From the NCBI GenBank assembly GCA_021809185.1, contig JAKBAI010000021.1, positions 1-35,608 on the forward strand: DNA of 35,608 bases, given 5' to 3'. The position numbers and the translations under genes were made by a program. Positions 26,387 to 35,300 of this stretch are shown piece by piece. Position 1 is the stretch's first letter; each line of letters starts with the position of its first letter. This DNA comes from Planctomycetota bacterium (GTDB lineage: Bacteria > Planctomycetota > Planctomycetia > Gemmatales > Gemmataceae). Below the pieces are notes generated by a model. The model did not search any database, was not told where the DNA came from, and saw only the letters and a list, made by a program, of their open reading frames with translations.

Positions 26387-27511
26387 ATGAGTCTCTCTGC
26401 CATAGATGTTGACCGGGTTTCTGTGTATTACGGTAGCAACCGAGTCCTACATGATATATCGATTGCCTTACATCCAGGGGAGATTGTTGGCCTGGTTGGT
26501 CGGAATGGGTCAGGGAAATCGACGTTATTAAAAGCGATTGCAGGAGTTTTAGAACCTCGTTGGGGGGCTATCCATCTCTATGGAATTAGCCGAATAACGC
26601 AACCAAAAATCTATAGCGAATTGCTTGCTTATGTCCCACAAGAATCTTCTTTATATCCTGAATTATCGGCATGGAATAATTTAAAGCTATTTTCTGGAAT
26701 CTATAACCTTCGTGGTCGGAATCAGAAACATCGAATCGAAGCGGTTCTCGATCTAGTTGGGTTGAGAGATAGGGCACATGATCAGGTTCAACATTTTTCG
26801 GGTGGAATGGTGCAACGGATGAGTTTGGCGGTGGCGCTTATCCATAAGCCGAAGGTCTTACTTCTGGATGAACCTACTGTCGCTATTGACACGGAATCTC
26901 AGAATCTTTTCTTCCAGATTATTTTGAATTTGCAAAATGAAGGAAAGACTATTTTGTTTTCTTCGCATCAGCTTGGGGAAATTGACAGATGTTGCGGTCG
27001 GGTAGCACAATTAAACAATGGAACGTTGATCGATTTTGAATCTTCGATAACAAATCAGATAGAACATGATCGCACAGAACATAATCGGGCAGATCTAAAA
27101 TCGATGGTTTATCTTTTGTGCCAATTAAAAGAGGCTATGGAGATTGAGAAATTAAATCGTCTTTGCCAATCTCTCAATCAATTGCGCACCAATTACTTAT
27201 GCTACGAGAAAAGTAAAAATGGTGAGCAGGAAAGCCCATTTTATAAATACTCTATCCAGGGGAAATCGTTTCAAATTTCTACTTCTAATGCAATTCTCTT
27301 ACCTCGAGTGCTTGAAATTGTTTATTCTCTAGGGATTGAGCTGGAATCGTATCAAATGATCGATCAGGCCAGATGGCTTGATGAAGGTGAAACGGCTATT
27401 TCAGAAGATCAAAGGATTCATCATGATGGGCATACGCAGCCTAGAGAATCATACTTGTATTCGCCTAGAAAAGCGTTTCAAGATGTTTCAAGAATTCCTA
27501 GCACCGAATAA
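26387..27511 (+). CDS. ABC transporter ATP-binding protein
   Basis: The protein has 374 residues from the ATG at 26387. Motifs, in order: Walker A GRNGSGKST (38-46), Q-loop Gln85, signature FSGGMVQR (137-144), Walker B VLLLDEP (157-163) and H-loop His194. All catalytic residues are present. The D/E of Walker B and the CcmA/ABC-2 style sequence fit the exporter formed with the permease encoded next. A C-terminal extension of about 150 residues lies beyond the usual 220-residue ATPase and has no motif I can name. The frame opens from a TTG at 26309, but the extra 26 residues are hydrophobic and unlike ABC N-termini. The ribosome-binding site before 26387 is weak. Confidence 0.92.
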   Translation: MSLSAIDVDRVSVYYGSNRVLHDISIALHPGEIVGLVGRNGSGKSTLLKAIAGVLEPRWGAIHLYGISRITQPKIYSELLAYVPQESSLYPELSAWNNLKLFSGIYNLRGRNQKHRIEAVLDLVGLRDRAHDQVQHFSGGMVQRMSLAVALIHKPKVLLLDEPTVAIDTESQNLFFQIILNLQNEGKTILFSSHQLGEIDRCCGRVAQLNNGTLIDFESSITNQIEHDRTEHNRADLKSMVYLLCQLKEAMEIEKLNRLCQSLNQLRTNYLCYEKSKNGEQESPFYKYSIQGKSFQISTSNAILLPRVLEIVYSLGIELESYQMIDQARWLDEGETAISEDQRIHHDGHTQPRESYLYSPRKAFQDVSRIPSTE

Positions 27512-27641
27512 TGAAAATCGAAATAATGAGAATCGAATGGATATTTAGAAAATAGGAGAAGGTTCTGCACAAAAATTCTCAGATCAGATTATTGTTATCG
27601 ACTAAAACAATGAATCGAGATATTTATCGAGACCGGGTTAT

Positions 27642-28871
27642 ATGATTCGTCAATTATATGTTATTTACTGTTTATTGTTGCGAGACTTCCAGCTTTTTTT
27701 ATCAGATAAGCGAGCGGTTTTGATCTCGTTTATCGTTCCTATTTTATTAGCTTCGGCGTTTGGTGTTATTTTTGATCAACCGGCTGAACAACTAAGTACC
27801 TTCTCATTACCGCTTGCGATTGATCAGCGCGATCATCATCCTTGGACCGATCAAATTATCAGCAATCTGAAAGCAAATTCGCATTTGAAAATATCCATGC
27901 TGAACGAGCAGGAAAGCCAAAATTGGCTCAAGGGGCAGCGATTAGGGGTGATGCTTCAGATTCCTACTCGATTCCATGAGATAAAATACGATATCGATCA
28001 GCAGTTGACTCATTCTCGTTTTGCCATTTTACAAGCGAATAAATCGTTCCAAAAACAGCAAAATGGTAAATTGAGCCTTTATCATCATCCACTTAGCCGG
28101 ATCGAAGCTGCTTGGATCGAAGGGATTATTACCGAAATCTTGTTGAAACAATTAGGCAAAGATTGGCTTGGTACTCTCGGAGTATCGGATAAGGTTTTGC
28201 AGTCCCCGTTCGAGTTTGAAATCTTGAGTAATCAGGGAAATCAAGGGGGGAAATTTCATTCATACAGCCATTGTTTTGGTGGAATGAGTTTACAATATTT
28301 GTTGTTTTGGGGGATGGAGGCAGGTTTATTATTTTTAAGAGAAAGGCATCATGGGATTTGGCATCGGCTCAGGACGATGCCAGTCTCGTTATGGCAGTTA
28401 TTGTTTAGTCGAATGTTATCGACCATGCTTATTGCACTTTTGCAGATGATCGTGACGTTTACTTTTGCTTATTTTATCTTTTCTGTAAAAATCCATGGCT
28501 CTCCGCTCGGTATTATTATCTTAATGCTTGGCATGAGTTTCTTAGCTTCCTCATCAGGATTGATGGTTGCGGCTTGGGGAGGAAATGAAGCTCGGTCGCG
28601 CCAGATTAGCATTTTTGTCATTCTAACAATTTCGATGTTTGGCGGATTATGGATACCGAGTTTCCTTTTACCTATCTGGATTCAACAGTTTGCCTATATT
28701 TTCCCAACAAGCTGGGTCATGCGCTCCTGGGACGGATTCACCTGGCAAAATTTATCGTTTCCGGATATTATTCTTCCGCTAGTTGTGATTTACGGATATA
28801 GTGTTTTCTTTTGTGCGCTTGCAGGAATTCGATTTTATCAACTTGAGAAAAAAGAACGGTTAGGACTATAA
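27642..28871 (+). CDS. ABC-2 type transporter permease
   Basis: This 409-residue membrane protein has an N-terminal helix (VLISFIVPILLASAFGVIF, about 25-45), a large extracytoplasmic domain (about 45-195), then five or so helices. It contains the ABC-2 hallmark RERHHGIWHRLRTMPVS coupling region and a late FGGLWIPSFLLP segment. It is the membrane partner of the ATPase encoded 130 bp upstream and most likely exports a small molecule, lipid or drug-like compound. The substrate cannot be read from sequence. It resembles the YhhJ/YbhR group in its topology. The short leader has no strong Shine-Dalgarno. Confidence 0.9.
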   Translation: MIRQLYVIYCLLLRDFQLFLSDKRAVLISFIVPILLASAFGVIFDQPAEQLSTFSLPLAIDQRDHHPWTDQIISNLKANSHLKISMLNEQESQNWLKGQRLGVMLQIPTRFHEIKYDIDQQLTHSRFAILQANKSFQKQQNGKLSLYHHPLSRIEAAWIEGIITEILLKQLGKDWLGTLGVSDKVLQSPFEFEILSNQGNQGGKFHSYSHCFGGMSLQYLLFWGMEAGLLFLRERHHGIWHRLRTMPVSLWQLLFSRMLSTMLIALLQMIVTFTFAYFIFSVKIHGSPLGIIILMLGMSFLASSSGLMVAAWGGNEARSRQISIFVILTISMFGGLWIPSFLLPIWIQQFAYIFPTSWVMRSWDGFTWQNLSFPDIILPLVVIYGYSVFFCALAGIRFYQLEKKERLGL

Positions 28872-28922
28872 GAACCGGATGTTCTGTATTCTTAATTCAA
28901 AATCGATCATCATTGGATCTAA

Positions 28923-28951
28923 TTGACAATATATTTCTGAGAATGTAATTG
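28923..28951 (+). promoter_or_regulatory. Weak candidate promoter of the thioredoxin-fold gene
   Basis: TTGACA (28923-28928) is perfect, but the sequence at the -10 position (TAATTG, 28946-28951) is poor. If active, it would let the downstream gene be expressed separately from the ABC genes. Confidence 0.28.
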
Positions 28952-28974
28952 TGGAAGTCAAAGGATTGAAAAAA

Positions 28975-29595
28975 ATGAACTTTTCCCAGTGGATTTTATT
29001 CAGTTTATTTGTTTTTATTTATGGTTTTATCACCCCATTCAATCGATCATTTGGCCAGGAGAACGAAGCTCCTGTGGCAGATATTCATTTACCTGACCAG
29101 TGGGATAAAATACACGATTTGAAGGATTATCGAAACGAAGTTCTCATTATTCTATATGGTGATCAAAAAGGGATGCCTGAAAATAAAGATTTAGGGGAAA
29201 AACTCTTTTTGCATTATCACCCTACTGCCAAAGGGTTATCGCCGGCAAAAGCAAGAAAAGAAAAAGTGATAGAAGTATCACGATTGCCTCAAGGTAAAAA
29301 ATCGCCCGAGGTACGAGTGATCCCCGTTGCGGCGATAGGGAAAGTTCCTCAATTAGTTAAAAATATAATTATCCGCCGTGTAAAAAAAGAGGCTCCGGAA
29401 ACAGATGTTTGGCTCGATTTTGAGAACCAGATGAAAGAGAAATTCGGTATGCGAACCGCTCAACCAAACCTTATTGTTGTTGATGCCGAAGGGAAGCTTC
29501 GACTAAAAATAATGGGAAAGCTCGATGATAAAATATACAAACAGTTAATCGAGACGGTCGATAATTTACGCAACGAAGCGTTAGGAATTCGATAA
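28975..29595 (+). CDS. Exported thioredoxin-fold protein lacking CxxC
   Basis: The protein has 206 residues from the ATG at 28975, which follows AAGGA at 28961; an in-frame GTG at 28951 is less likely. A signal peptide covers about residues 1-27 (WILFSLFVFIYGFI core, cleavage near SFGQEN). The mature part has strands LIILYGD and NLIVVDAEGKLRLKIMG and a C-terminal helix, an arrangement typical of thioredoxin-like/TlpA folds. The active-site CxxC is missing: the equivalent stretch is YGDQKGMPEN and there is no Cys. A redox-active role is therefore unlikely; a binding or structural role is inferred. It lies 103 bp after the ABC permease on the same strand. Confidence 0.7.
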   Translation: MNFSQWILFSLFVFIYGFITPFNRSFGQENEAPVADIHLPDQWDKIHDLKDYRNEVLIILYGDQKGMPENKDLGEKLFLHYHPTAKGLSPAKARKEKVIEVSRLPQGKKSPEVRVIPVAAIGKVPQLVKNIIIRRVKKEAPETDVWLDFENQMKEKFGMRTAQPNLIVVDAEGKLRLKIMGKLDDKIYKQLIETVDNLRNEALGIR

Positions 29596-29613
29596 GGAAC
29601 AGCGAAGGGGGCT

Positions 29614-29640
29614 AGCGAATTAGAAATATATCGATTCGCT
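29614..29640. terminator. Hairpin between convergent genes
   Basis: AGCGAAT (29614-29620) and ATTCGCT (29634-29640) are perfect complements around a 13-nt loop. A T-rich tail (TCCTTGTTTTATTT) follows on the plus strand, fitting a terminator for the thioredoxin-fold gene. Confidence 0.5.
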
Positions 29641-29790
29641 TCCTTGTTTTATTTGTGGTTTAGATTCAATCGTACCCTTTTAGTTGATCCTTATAAAATG
29701 ATAGACCTATTTCTAACTCACTTTAAACCCCTTCAACTTGTGATTCTTTATTATGATTGCCTCTTCCATGCAGATGGTTTCTGTGTCTGC

Positions 29791-30603
29791 TTATCGTTCT
29801 GGGAATAGGAGGTGGATATTTCGAATCTCTTCGGGTTTGAAGGGCAAGAGGAGAAGCGAATCGATCTCTTGCAAAATAATTTTAGAAAAACTTAGTTCTA
29901 CAACGGTGCCGTGGAAGGTATTATGCGACATGGTGATGATTTCGACTGGTTGATTCTGCAATCTTAATTTTGAACACCATCTCGATTCAATTGATGCTAT
30001 AGGATCGTGTATAAACGATTCATACGATTGATCGAATTGTTCGATTAGATTAAGAGATAAAGATTCTGTGTCAAGCTGTTGATTGGTAAACATCTGCAAA
30101 GAGCCAGCCTGATTAAGACCTAGAGAATGAAATTTTTCTGCTGATTGTTGGATATTGATGCCAATCCCGGCTATTGTCCAAGTTTTAACGGCATCCGAAC
30201 CATTTTTCATTCCACACTCTGTTAGAATCCCTGCTATCTTTTTTTCTTTAAGATAAATATCATTTGGCCATTTAATGTTGCTTCTACTGTTTGTTATCTT
30301 ATCTACCCAATCGGAAATAACGACAGCGGAGAAAGCAGTAATAAGAACAGGGTGTTGCAATCTTTCGGGAAGAAAGAGTAAAATCGAAAGCCAGATTCCT
30401 TCATCGGGAAGCGAACTCCAGTCGCGGCCATATTGCCCGCGACCATTCGATTGTTCTCTCGCGATAAAAATAGTTCCATGATTATTCGGATCGTTGGCGA
30501 ATTCTTGGGCGCGATTGTTGGTGCTGTCTGTGATTTTATATTTGTATAGGGTATGTCCGATATGTTTTTGATTTGTGTTTTTAATGATTTCTAGATCGGA
30601 CAT
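29791..30603 (-). CDS. birA: Biotin--[acetyl-CoA carboxylase] ligase
   Basis: This 270-residue cytoplasmic enzyme activates biotin with ATP and attaches it to the biotin carboxyl carrier protein and other biotin enzymes. The biotinyl-AMP loop is SNGRGQYGRDW (52-62), a variant of GRGRxGR. KWPND (111-115), Lys122 and IAGIGINI (144-151) follow in the expected order. The N-terminal DNA-binding HTH of bifunctional BirA is absent, so this is a monofunctional ligase with no repressor role. The start ATG is at 30603 with a purine-rich GAGAAA upstream. It is convergent with the thioredoxin-fold gene. Confidence 0.93.
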   Translation of the reverse strand: MSDLEIIKNTNQKHIGHTLYKYKITDSTNNRAQEFANDPNNHGTIFIAREQSNGRGQYGRDWSSLPDEGIWLSILLFLPERLQHPVLITAFSAVVISDWVDKITNSRSNIKWPNDIYLKEKKIAGILTECGMKNGSDAVKTWTIAGIGINIQQSAEKFHSLGLNQAGSLQMFTNQQLDTESLSLNLIEQFDQSYESFIHDPIASIESRWCSKLRLQNQPVEIITMSHNTFHGTVVELSFSKIILQEIDSLLLLPFKPEEIRNIHLLFPER

Positions 30604-30816
30604 TTTCTTGATTTCTCTTTCTAAGATATGTTGTAATGATTTATGACCCTTTTAGGATAGACAACATTGGATTTATTTATATCGAGATAATAGACTGTCC
30701 CATAATTAAGTTAGCAGCCCAAAAGGTGTATTTTTTTGTGTTAGCTATTGGGCAAACTTGGGCAACTATACTCGGAGATCTTGATACCACGAGGGAACTA
30801 AAAAAGTAATCGAGCA

Positions 30817-31896
30817 TTAATGAGTAAATTCATCGCGTAAAAATTTCTGAGTACTATCCCAGAGTTTCGCTGCTTTTTCAAAGTCTACTTCCATCTTTTT
30901 TGCATTTTTATAATCTTGGAGAGCGATATGTAGATCACAAGTTTTACTACGATTCAACGGGATTTGAAAAGCTCCATCTAACCCTAGCTGAATCTCTGTT
31001 TCGGGTGAAATGAGATAGTCGAACAGTTCTTTTGCTTTTTGCGGATTTGGACCATTTTTGATTAGTGCTAGGGTATTAGGAATTAAGAGGGTTCCTAATC
31101 GTTCATATTCTTTATTCCCTTTTGCATCGGGTAAGATAATCGCGATCGCTTTTTGATGGTCTAATTCTTCAATCGCATCATCCTGATCGGTTATTCCAAT
31201 CGCAAAATCTCCTGCTGCTACCCCTTCCGCAACCTGTTTGTTGCCCGGAACGAGTTGGACTTTATTCTGCTTCAGCCCACGATACCACTGTTTCGCTTTT
31301 TCCTCGCCAAGCACTTCAAATAAACAGGAAGCATGGGTTGCGGAAGTCCCAAACTGCGGTTTAGCAATCGCAATTTTCCCCTGCCAACGAGAATCGAGGA
31401 GATCAAAGATACTCGTAGGATAGTCTTTGGCTGAAACTAGTTTCGTATTAACGACGATTACTCTCAGTCTCCCGGCGAAGGCAATATAGGAATGATCTTT
31501 CCCTATATTCTTTTCGTCATAATTTTTTTCTTGAGGAGAGATATAAGACTCGAGAAAACCGAGTTGGTGCATTCGAATAGTCGCGAGAATTTCATTGTTC
31601 CACCATAGATCTGCACGTGGGCGAGCACTTTCCATTTTTAATTCTTCGAATAACGACACCGATTTATTTGCTTCCGTATCATATTTCTCAGTCACCGTGA
31701 TCCGATTTTTTTCTTCCCAAGGCTTGAGGATCTTTTCTGCAAATTCTGGATCTTGAGCACAATAAATGACGATTTGATCTTGCGGTTTACGACAGCTCAT
31801 TGGCAATAGAATTACAGTTCCCGTGATGAATATGAAGGGGAGATATTGGAACATCACATATCGAAAATATTTTATTAAATATTTCATTATTTGCAT
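30817..31896 (-). CDS. Iron-type ABC transporter substrate-binding lipoprotein (FutA/FbpA-like)
   Basis: The protein has 359 residues. The N-terminal hydrophobic segment ends in LPMSC (Cys35), an imperfect lipobox, so a lipid anchor is likely. The mature protein starts IVIYCAQDPEFAEKILKPWEE, the typical opening of Fe(III)-binding proteins. It continues with ADLWWNNEILATIRM, GKIAIAKPQFGTSATHASCL and AVAIILPDAKG-like strands (here AIAIILPDAKG), all characteristic of family 1 extracellular solute-binding proteins. It should capture ferric iron or a similar anion complex for import. No permease or ATPase gene is adjacent, so its transporter is encoded elsewhere. Several Met codons near the start are possible; the ATG at 31896 has AGAGA upstream. 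Confidence 0.85.
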   Translation of the reverse strand: MQIMKYLIKYFRYVMFQYLPFIFITGTVILLPMSCRKPQDQIVIYCAQDPEFAEKILKPWEEKNRITVTEKYDTEANKSVSLFEELKMESARPRADLWWNNEILATIRMHQLGFLESYISPQEKNYDEKNIGKDHSYIAFAGRLRVIVVNTKLVSAKDYPTSIFDLLDSRWQGKIAIAKPQFGTSATHASCLFEVLGEEKAKQWYRGLKQNKVQLVPGNKQVAEGVAAGDFAIGITDQDDAIEELDHQKAIAIILPDAKGNKEYERLGTLLIPNTLALIKNGPNPQKAKELFDYLISPETEIQLGLDGAFQIPLNRSKTCDLHIALQDYKNAKKMEVDFEKAAKLWDSTQKFLRDEFTH

Positions 31897-32390
31897 TATA
31901 AAATTCTCTGAAACTCTTTAGCGCTTATTTGTTTCCAATTACTATCTCTGATTTATATTGCTCGTTACATGAATTTCAATATGATTGTATATTAAAATTG
32001 GCGAATTTTAACTTTAGCTAAAACGCTTGAGCAGACTGGATTTATTATCTACAAAAGTTCACGGAGAGCGGATTCAAATAGGTGGAATCGGAACCTTGGC
32101 TGACATCAACAATTTTTAGTTTCGGAGATCACAAAAAATACAAAATAGCGGTTTTACTTACTCCGATTGTAAATTTTCTTGAAGGCGAATTTTTGATTTT
32201 AGTTCCCTCAATTCGAGCTTTAACGAGATTGGTATAACTCCTGAAGTCTTTTTTTACCTTCGGAGATTTCTGCTTTACCAAGTTAGACGCACTTCGGATA
32301 GATTTATCTCTATGATCTCTATGGGAAAATCGTTTAATTAGGATTAGAGTAAATCGGGATGTTGAAGGGGATAAAATCCCGAAACACAAC
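31897..32390. other. Gene-free intergenic region
   Basis: These 494 bp separate two minus-strand genes. A 98-codon minus-strand frame overlaps the region but is highly basic, lacks a ribosome-binding site and begins inside the AsmA-like gene, so I do not call it. Apart from the hairpin at 32354-32382 I see nothing. Confidence 0.5.
32354..32382 (-). terminator. Terminator-like hairpin after the AsmA-like gene
   Basis: TCGGGAT (32354-32360) and ATCCCGA (32376-32382) are perfect complements eight bases beyond the stop codon at 32391. Only a short T-run follows on the minus strand. Confidence 0.4.
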
Positions 32391-35300
32391 TTAGCGTGCT
32401 CGTTGAAATAATATTGGAAAGGCATTCGCTGGGATGCTCTCGAGTATTTTTACTTCGACTCGAGGTTGTAAAATTGTCCCAGTAACACGAAGTTGGACCG
32501 ATCGTTGTTGTAAAATTCGAGTCAAATCACGAATGATTTCACCGGAGACAACGGAAGGATCGGCATACGTTAAAATTTTGACTGCATTTTGAAATCGAGA
32601 GTTTAGCACTAGATTTCCAACCGTAGCAATTACTCGAAGATCTAGGCGTTGATCCATGGTTACGATACCATCCGCAAAAATAGAAAACATCGTTCCTTGT
32701 ATTTTTAGTTCGGAAACACGCCAAATCCCTTCAATCAAACTAGCCTTCATACTCCCACTTTGAATTGCGGAATTAATAGCAATTCCTCGTGATAGAAGAG
32801 GAAATACATCGCCAAATATAGGAAGTTTCATCGCATGGCCATCCGCTATTTTCAGTTCCAGAGATCCAGTAAGCTGATTGATCGATTGAATTCCTCGTGC
32901 TGCCAGTTTTAATTTTCCACTGACACGATCATCGGCAACAAGAGCTTTATTAGTATTGAGAAGATGGTGGATATTAGCCTGAGAAAGCAATAGTTCTAAT
33001 TCGAGCATGAGAGGGAGGTCGCTGAAATACTTTAGATTCATTGAACCTGACATGCGGCCTCGTGCAATCTGGCCAAGGATGTCATAGACATGAATTTCTC
33101 CAAGCTTAGCTCGTTGGTTATAGGTGATTCTCATTGGTAATCGTAGCGAAGTAACAGGGACGTTTAATATTTTTCCGCCAAAGCAATCCAGTAATCCTTG
33201 CAAACGAAATTCTCTACCTAAGCTACCACGAATCACTCCAGATACAACGGTATCAAATTTTTGATTATTAGGGAAAAGGATATGGACCAAAGGCAGAGTT
33301 TTTATGTTTTCTAGTCGTAATTCTATTCGACGTCCTTCCGGATTAAGAAGAGGCCAGTAGATGATGCCGCGCATTTTACCAGAAATCAACGAAGCATTGA
33401 TGTCATCGATTTTTGCTATTCCCGATTGGAGATCGATTCTTGCGGATAACTGGTTCAGAAATTCTTTTTCCTGCCAGAGAAGTCTCTCCAAGCTAACAGT
33501 CCCAACAGCGGCAATCGGACCACCCAGTCCGAGCTGATATTCTAAAAATAGGGACAATTTACCATTCAGTGAGCTTAGGGCATCGATTCTAGCAAATGCT
33601 CGATTCCAATCTCTAAACTGAATCCCTTCCAATCGGAACATTCCTTTCAAATTCCGATTTTTTTTTTCTTTTTCTTTGATGGGATCTTCTTTATTATCTT
33701 CAGCATTTTCTGGAAATCGTCCCGATGCTTCCCATTTACCTCCAAGGGCCTCGCCAAAAAATCGATATTGCAAAGCTCCATTTTCATATCGTGCTTCACC
33801 TGCAACTTTTTTTATAGGGACATTTTCAACGTTCAAATCTGTTGTGTTGAGCCCGAACTTTACGGATACGGTTTGACCATTTCCGCCCAGAGGATTTGCT
33901 GCTTCGATGGATCCGATAATTTCACCTTCGAGCATACCGCGAATCCCCGCTTTCTCCAAAACGGGAACTTGTTTCGCCAATTCGTTTAAATGTAGCTTTT
34001 GCAATTGGATGTTTATCGTTCCAGATCGAGTCCTCTCTAAGGGATAATCGACTGTCCCACTAACCTTTCCTCCCCAGAGATCGGAACGTAAATTCGCCAT
34101 TTGAAAGCGCTTCGTATCGATTTTCCAGTCCCAAGCCCAATCGTTCAGAGGGATCCCTTCTAATATTAAATTTTTCAAATGGGCTTCGCCATCTACCTCC
34201 CATTGCACTGGTTTCAAATCCCCTTTTAATTTGGCAACCATCAATAAATCTCCATGCAGATCTAGAGCAGGAGCTAAGCTCGGATCGATATGATCTAATG
34301 TACGCAGAGAAAAATTGGACAATTCGATCCGACCGGTAAACGGTAGCTGAGGTCGATTTAAATCGGCCTGGGCAGCGATGGTCATTTTACCGATCGGTTG
34401 TCCTTGCCGACCAGGGATTTCACCGACCACTTTATTTAACTGGAAAATGCCATTGTCTAACAAGATTTCACCTGACAGATTTTGCATCTTAAATCCTGCC
34501 ACGTTGAAATCGGGCAGTTGGATTGTCCCATTTAATCGATAAAGGCTCCAATTATCTGGCTCATTCGATGGAATATCGATATGAGTATTGATATTCACTT
34601 TCCCTGCTACTTTTATAGGCAATTGCACTTTCAAGTGGTCGGCAAGGCGATTGATATCAAATTCTTGCAAATGAATATTTAAACCGATATACCGAGCACC
34701 AAGTTTATCTGCAGTTTTTGGGTCTAAAAGAAAACTCAAGAATTGCAGGTAATGAATGGGAAGTAAATTGAATACTGAGGCGGTATTTTCTTTTGGATTC
34801 GATTGAAAAGTAAAGCCATGGTCCGTTGCACTGAGTTTCAATTTTAACTCAGGGACAGGTACCCCCGCCAATGTACCATTTTTAATGCTGGCATAACCGT
34901 AACCAGATGGTTGATAGCCCCCATCGGACAAACCGCGTACTCTTAAATGAGCCTTTCCAAACATTTTTCCATCGATCTCTTGATCAATTCCCCATTCTTT
35001 GGGTAACAATTTTGCTTCAATCCCTTCCACTTTTACTTCTAATTGCAAGTCGGGTTGTCCCGAGAGAAAACTGCACATTCCATCGATTGAAATTACCCCT
35101 CCCGCAAAGTGAGCTTGAATATCATTCAGTTCGATGCGCTTATCACAAATATGGATCTGCCCATCTACTTTTTGAATTCGAGTCCCCAGAGAGGGGATAA
35201 AGGCTTCGATTTGTCGCGGATCGATATCTGCTATGTAATCGAAATCTTCCTCTTTGCCATCCCAAGTTGCACGCAAATGAATCCCGATTCCTCCAGCTAA

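Noticed and set aside
28951-28974. GTG start for the thioredoxin-fold protein
   Set aside because: The ATG at 28975 has AAGGA at suitable spacing and gives a better signal peptide.
30660-30720. Insertion-sequence end-like stretch (GACTGTCCCATAATTAAG)
   Set aside because: No matching inverted end, target duplication or transposase fragment was found in the window.
32129-32425. 98-codon minus-strand frame overlapping the end of the AsmA-like gene
   Set aside because: Basic, compositionally random-looking, no Shine-Dalgarno, no recognisable motif.
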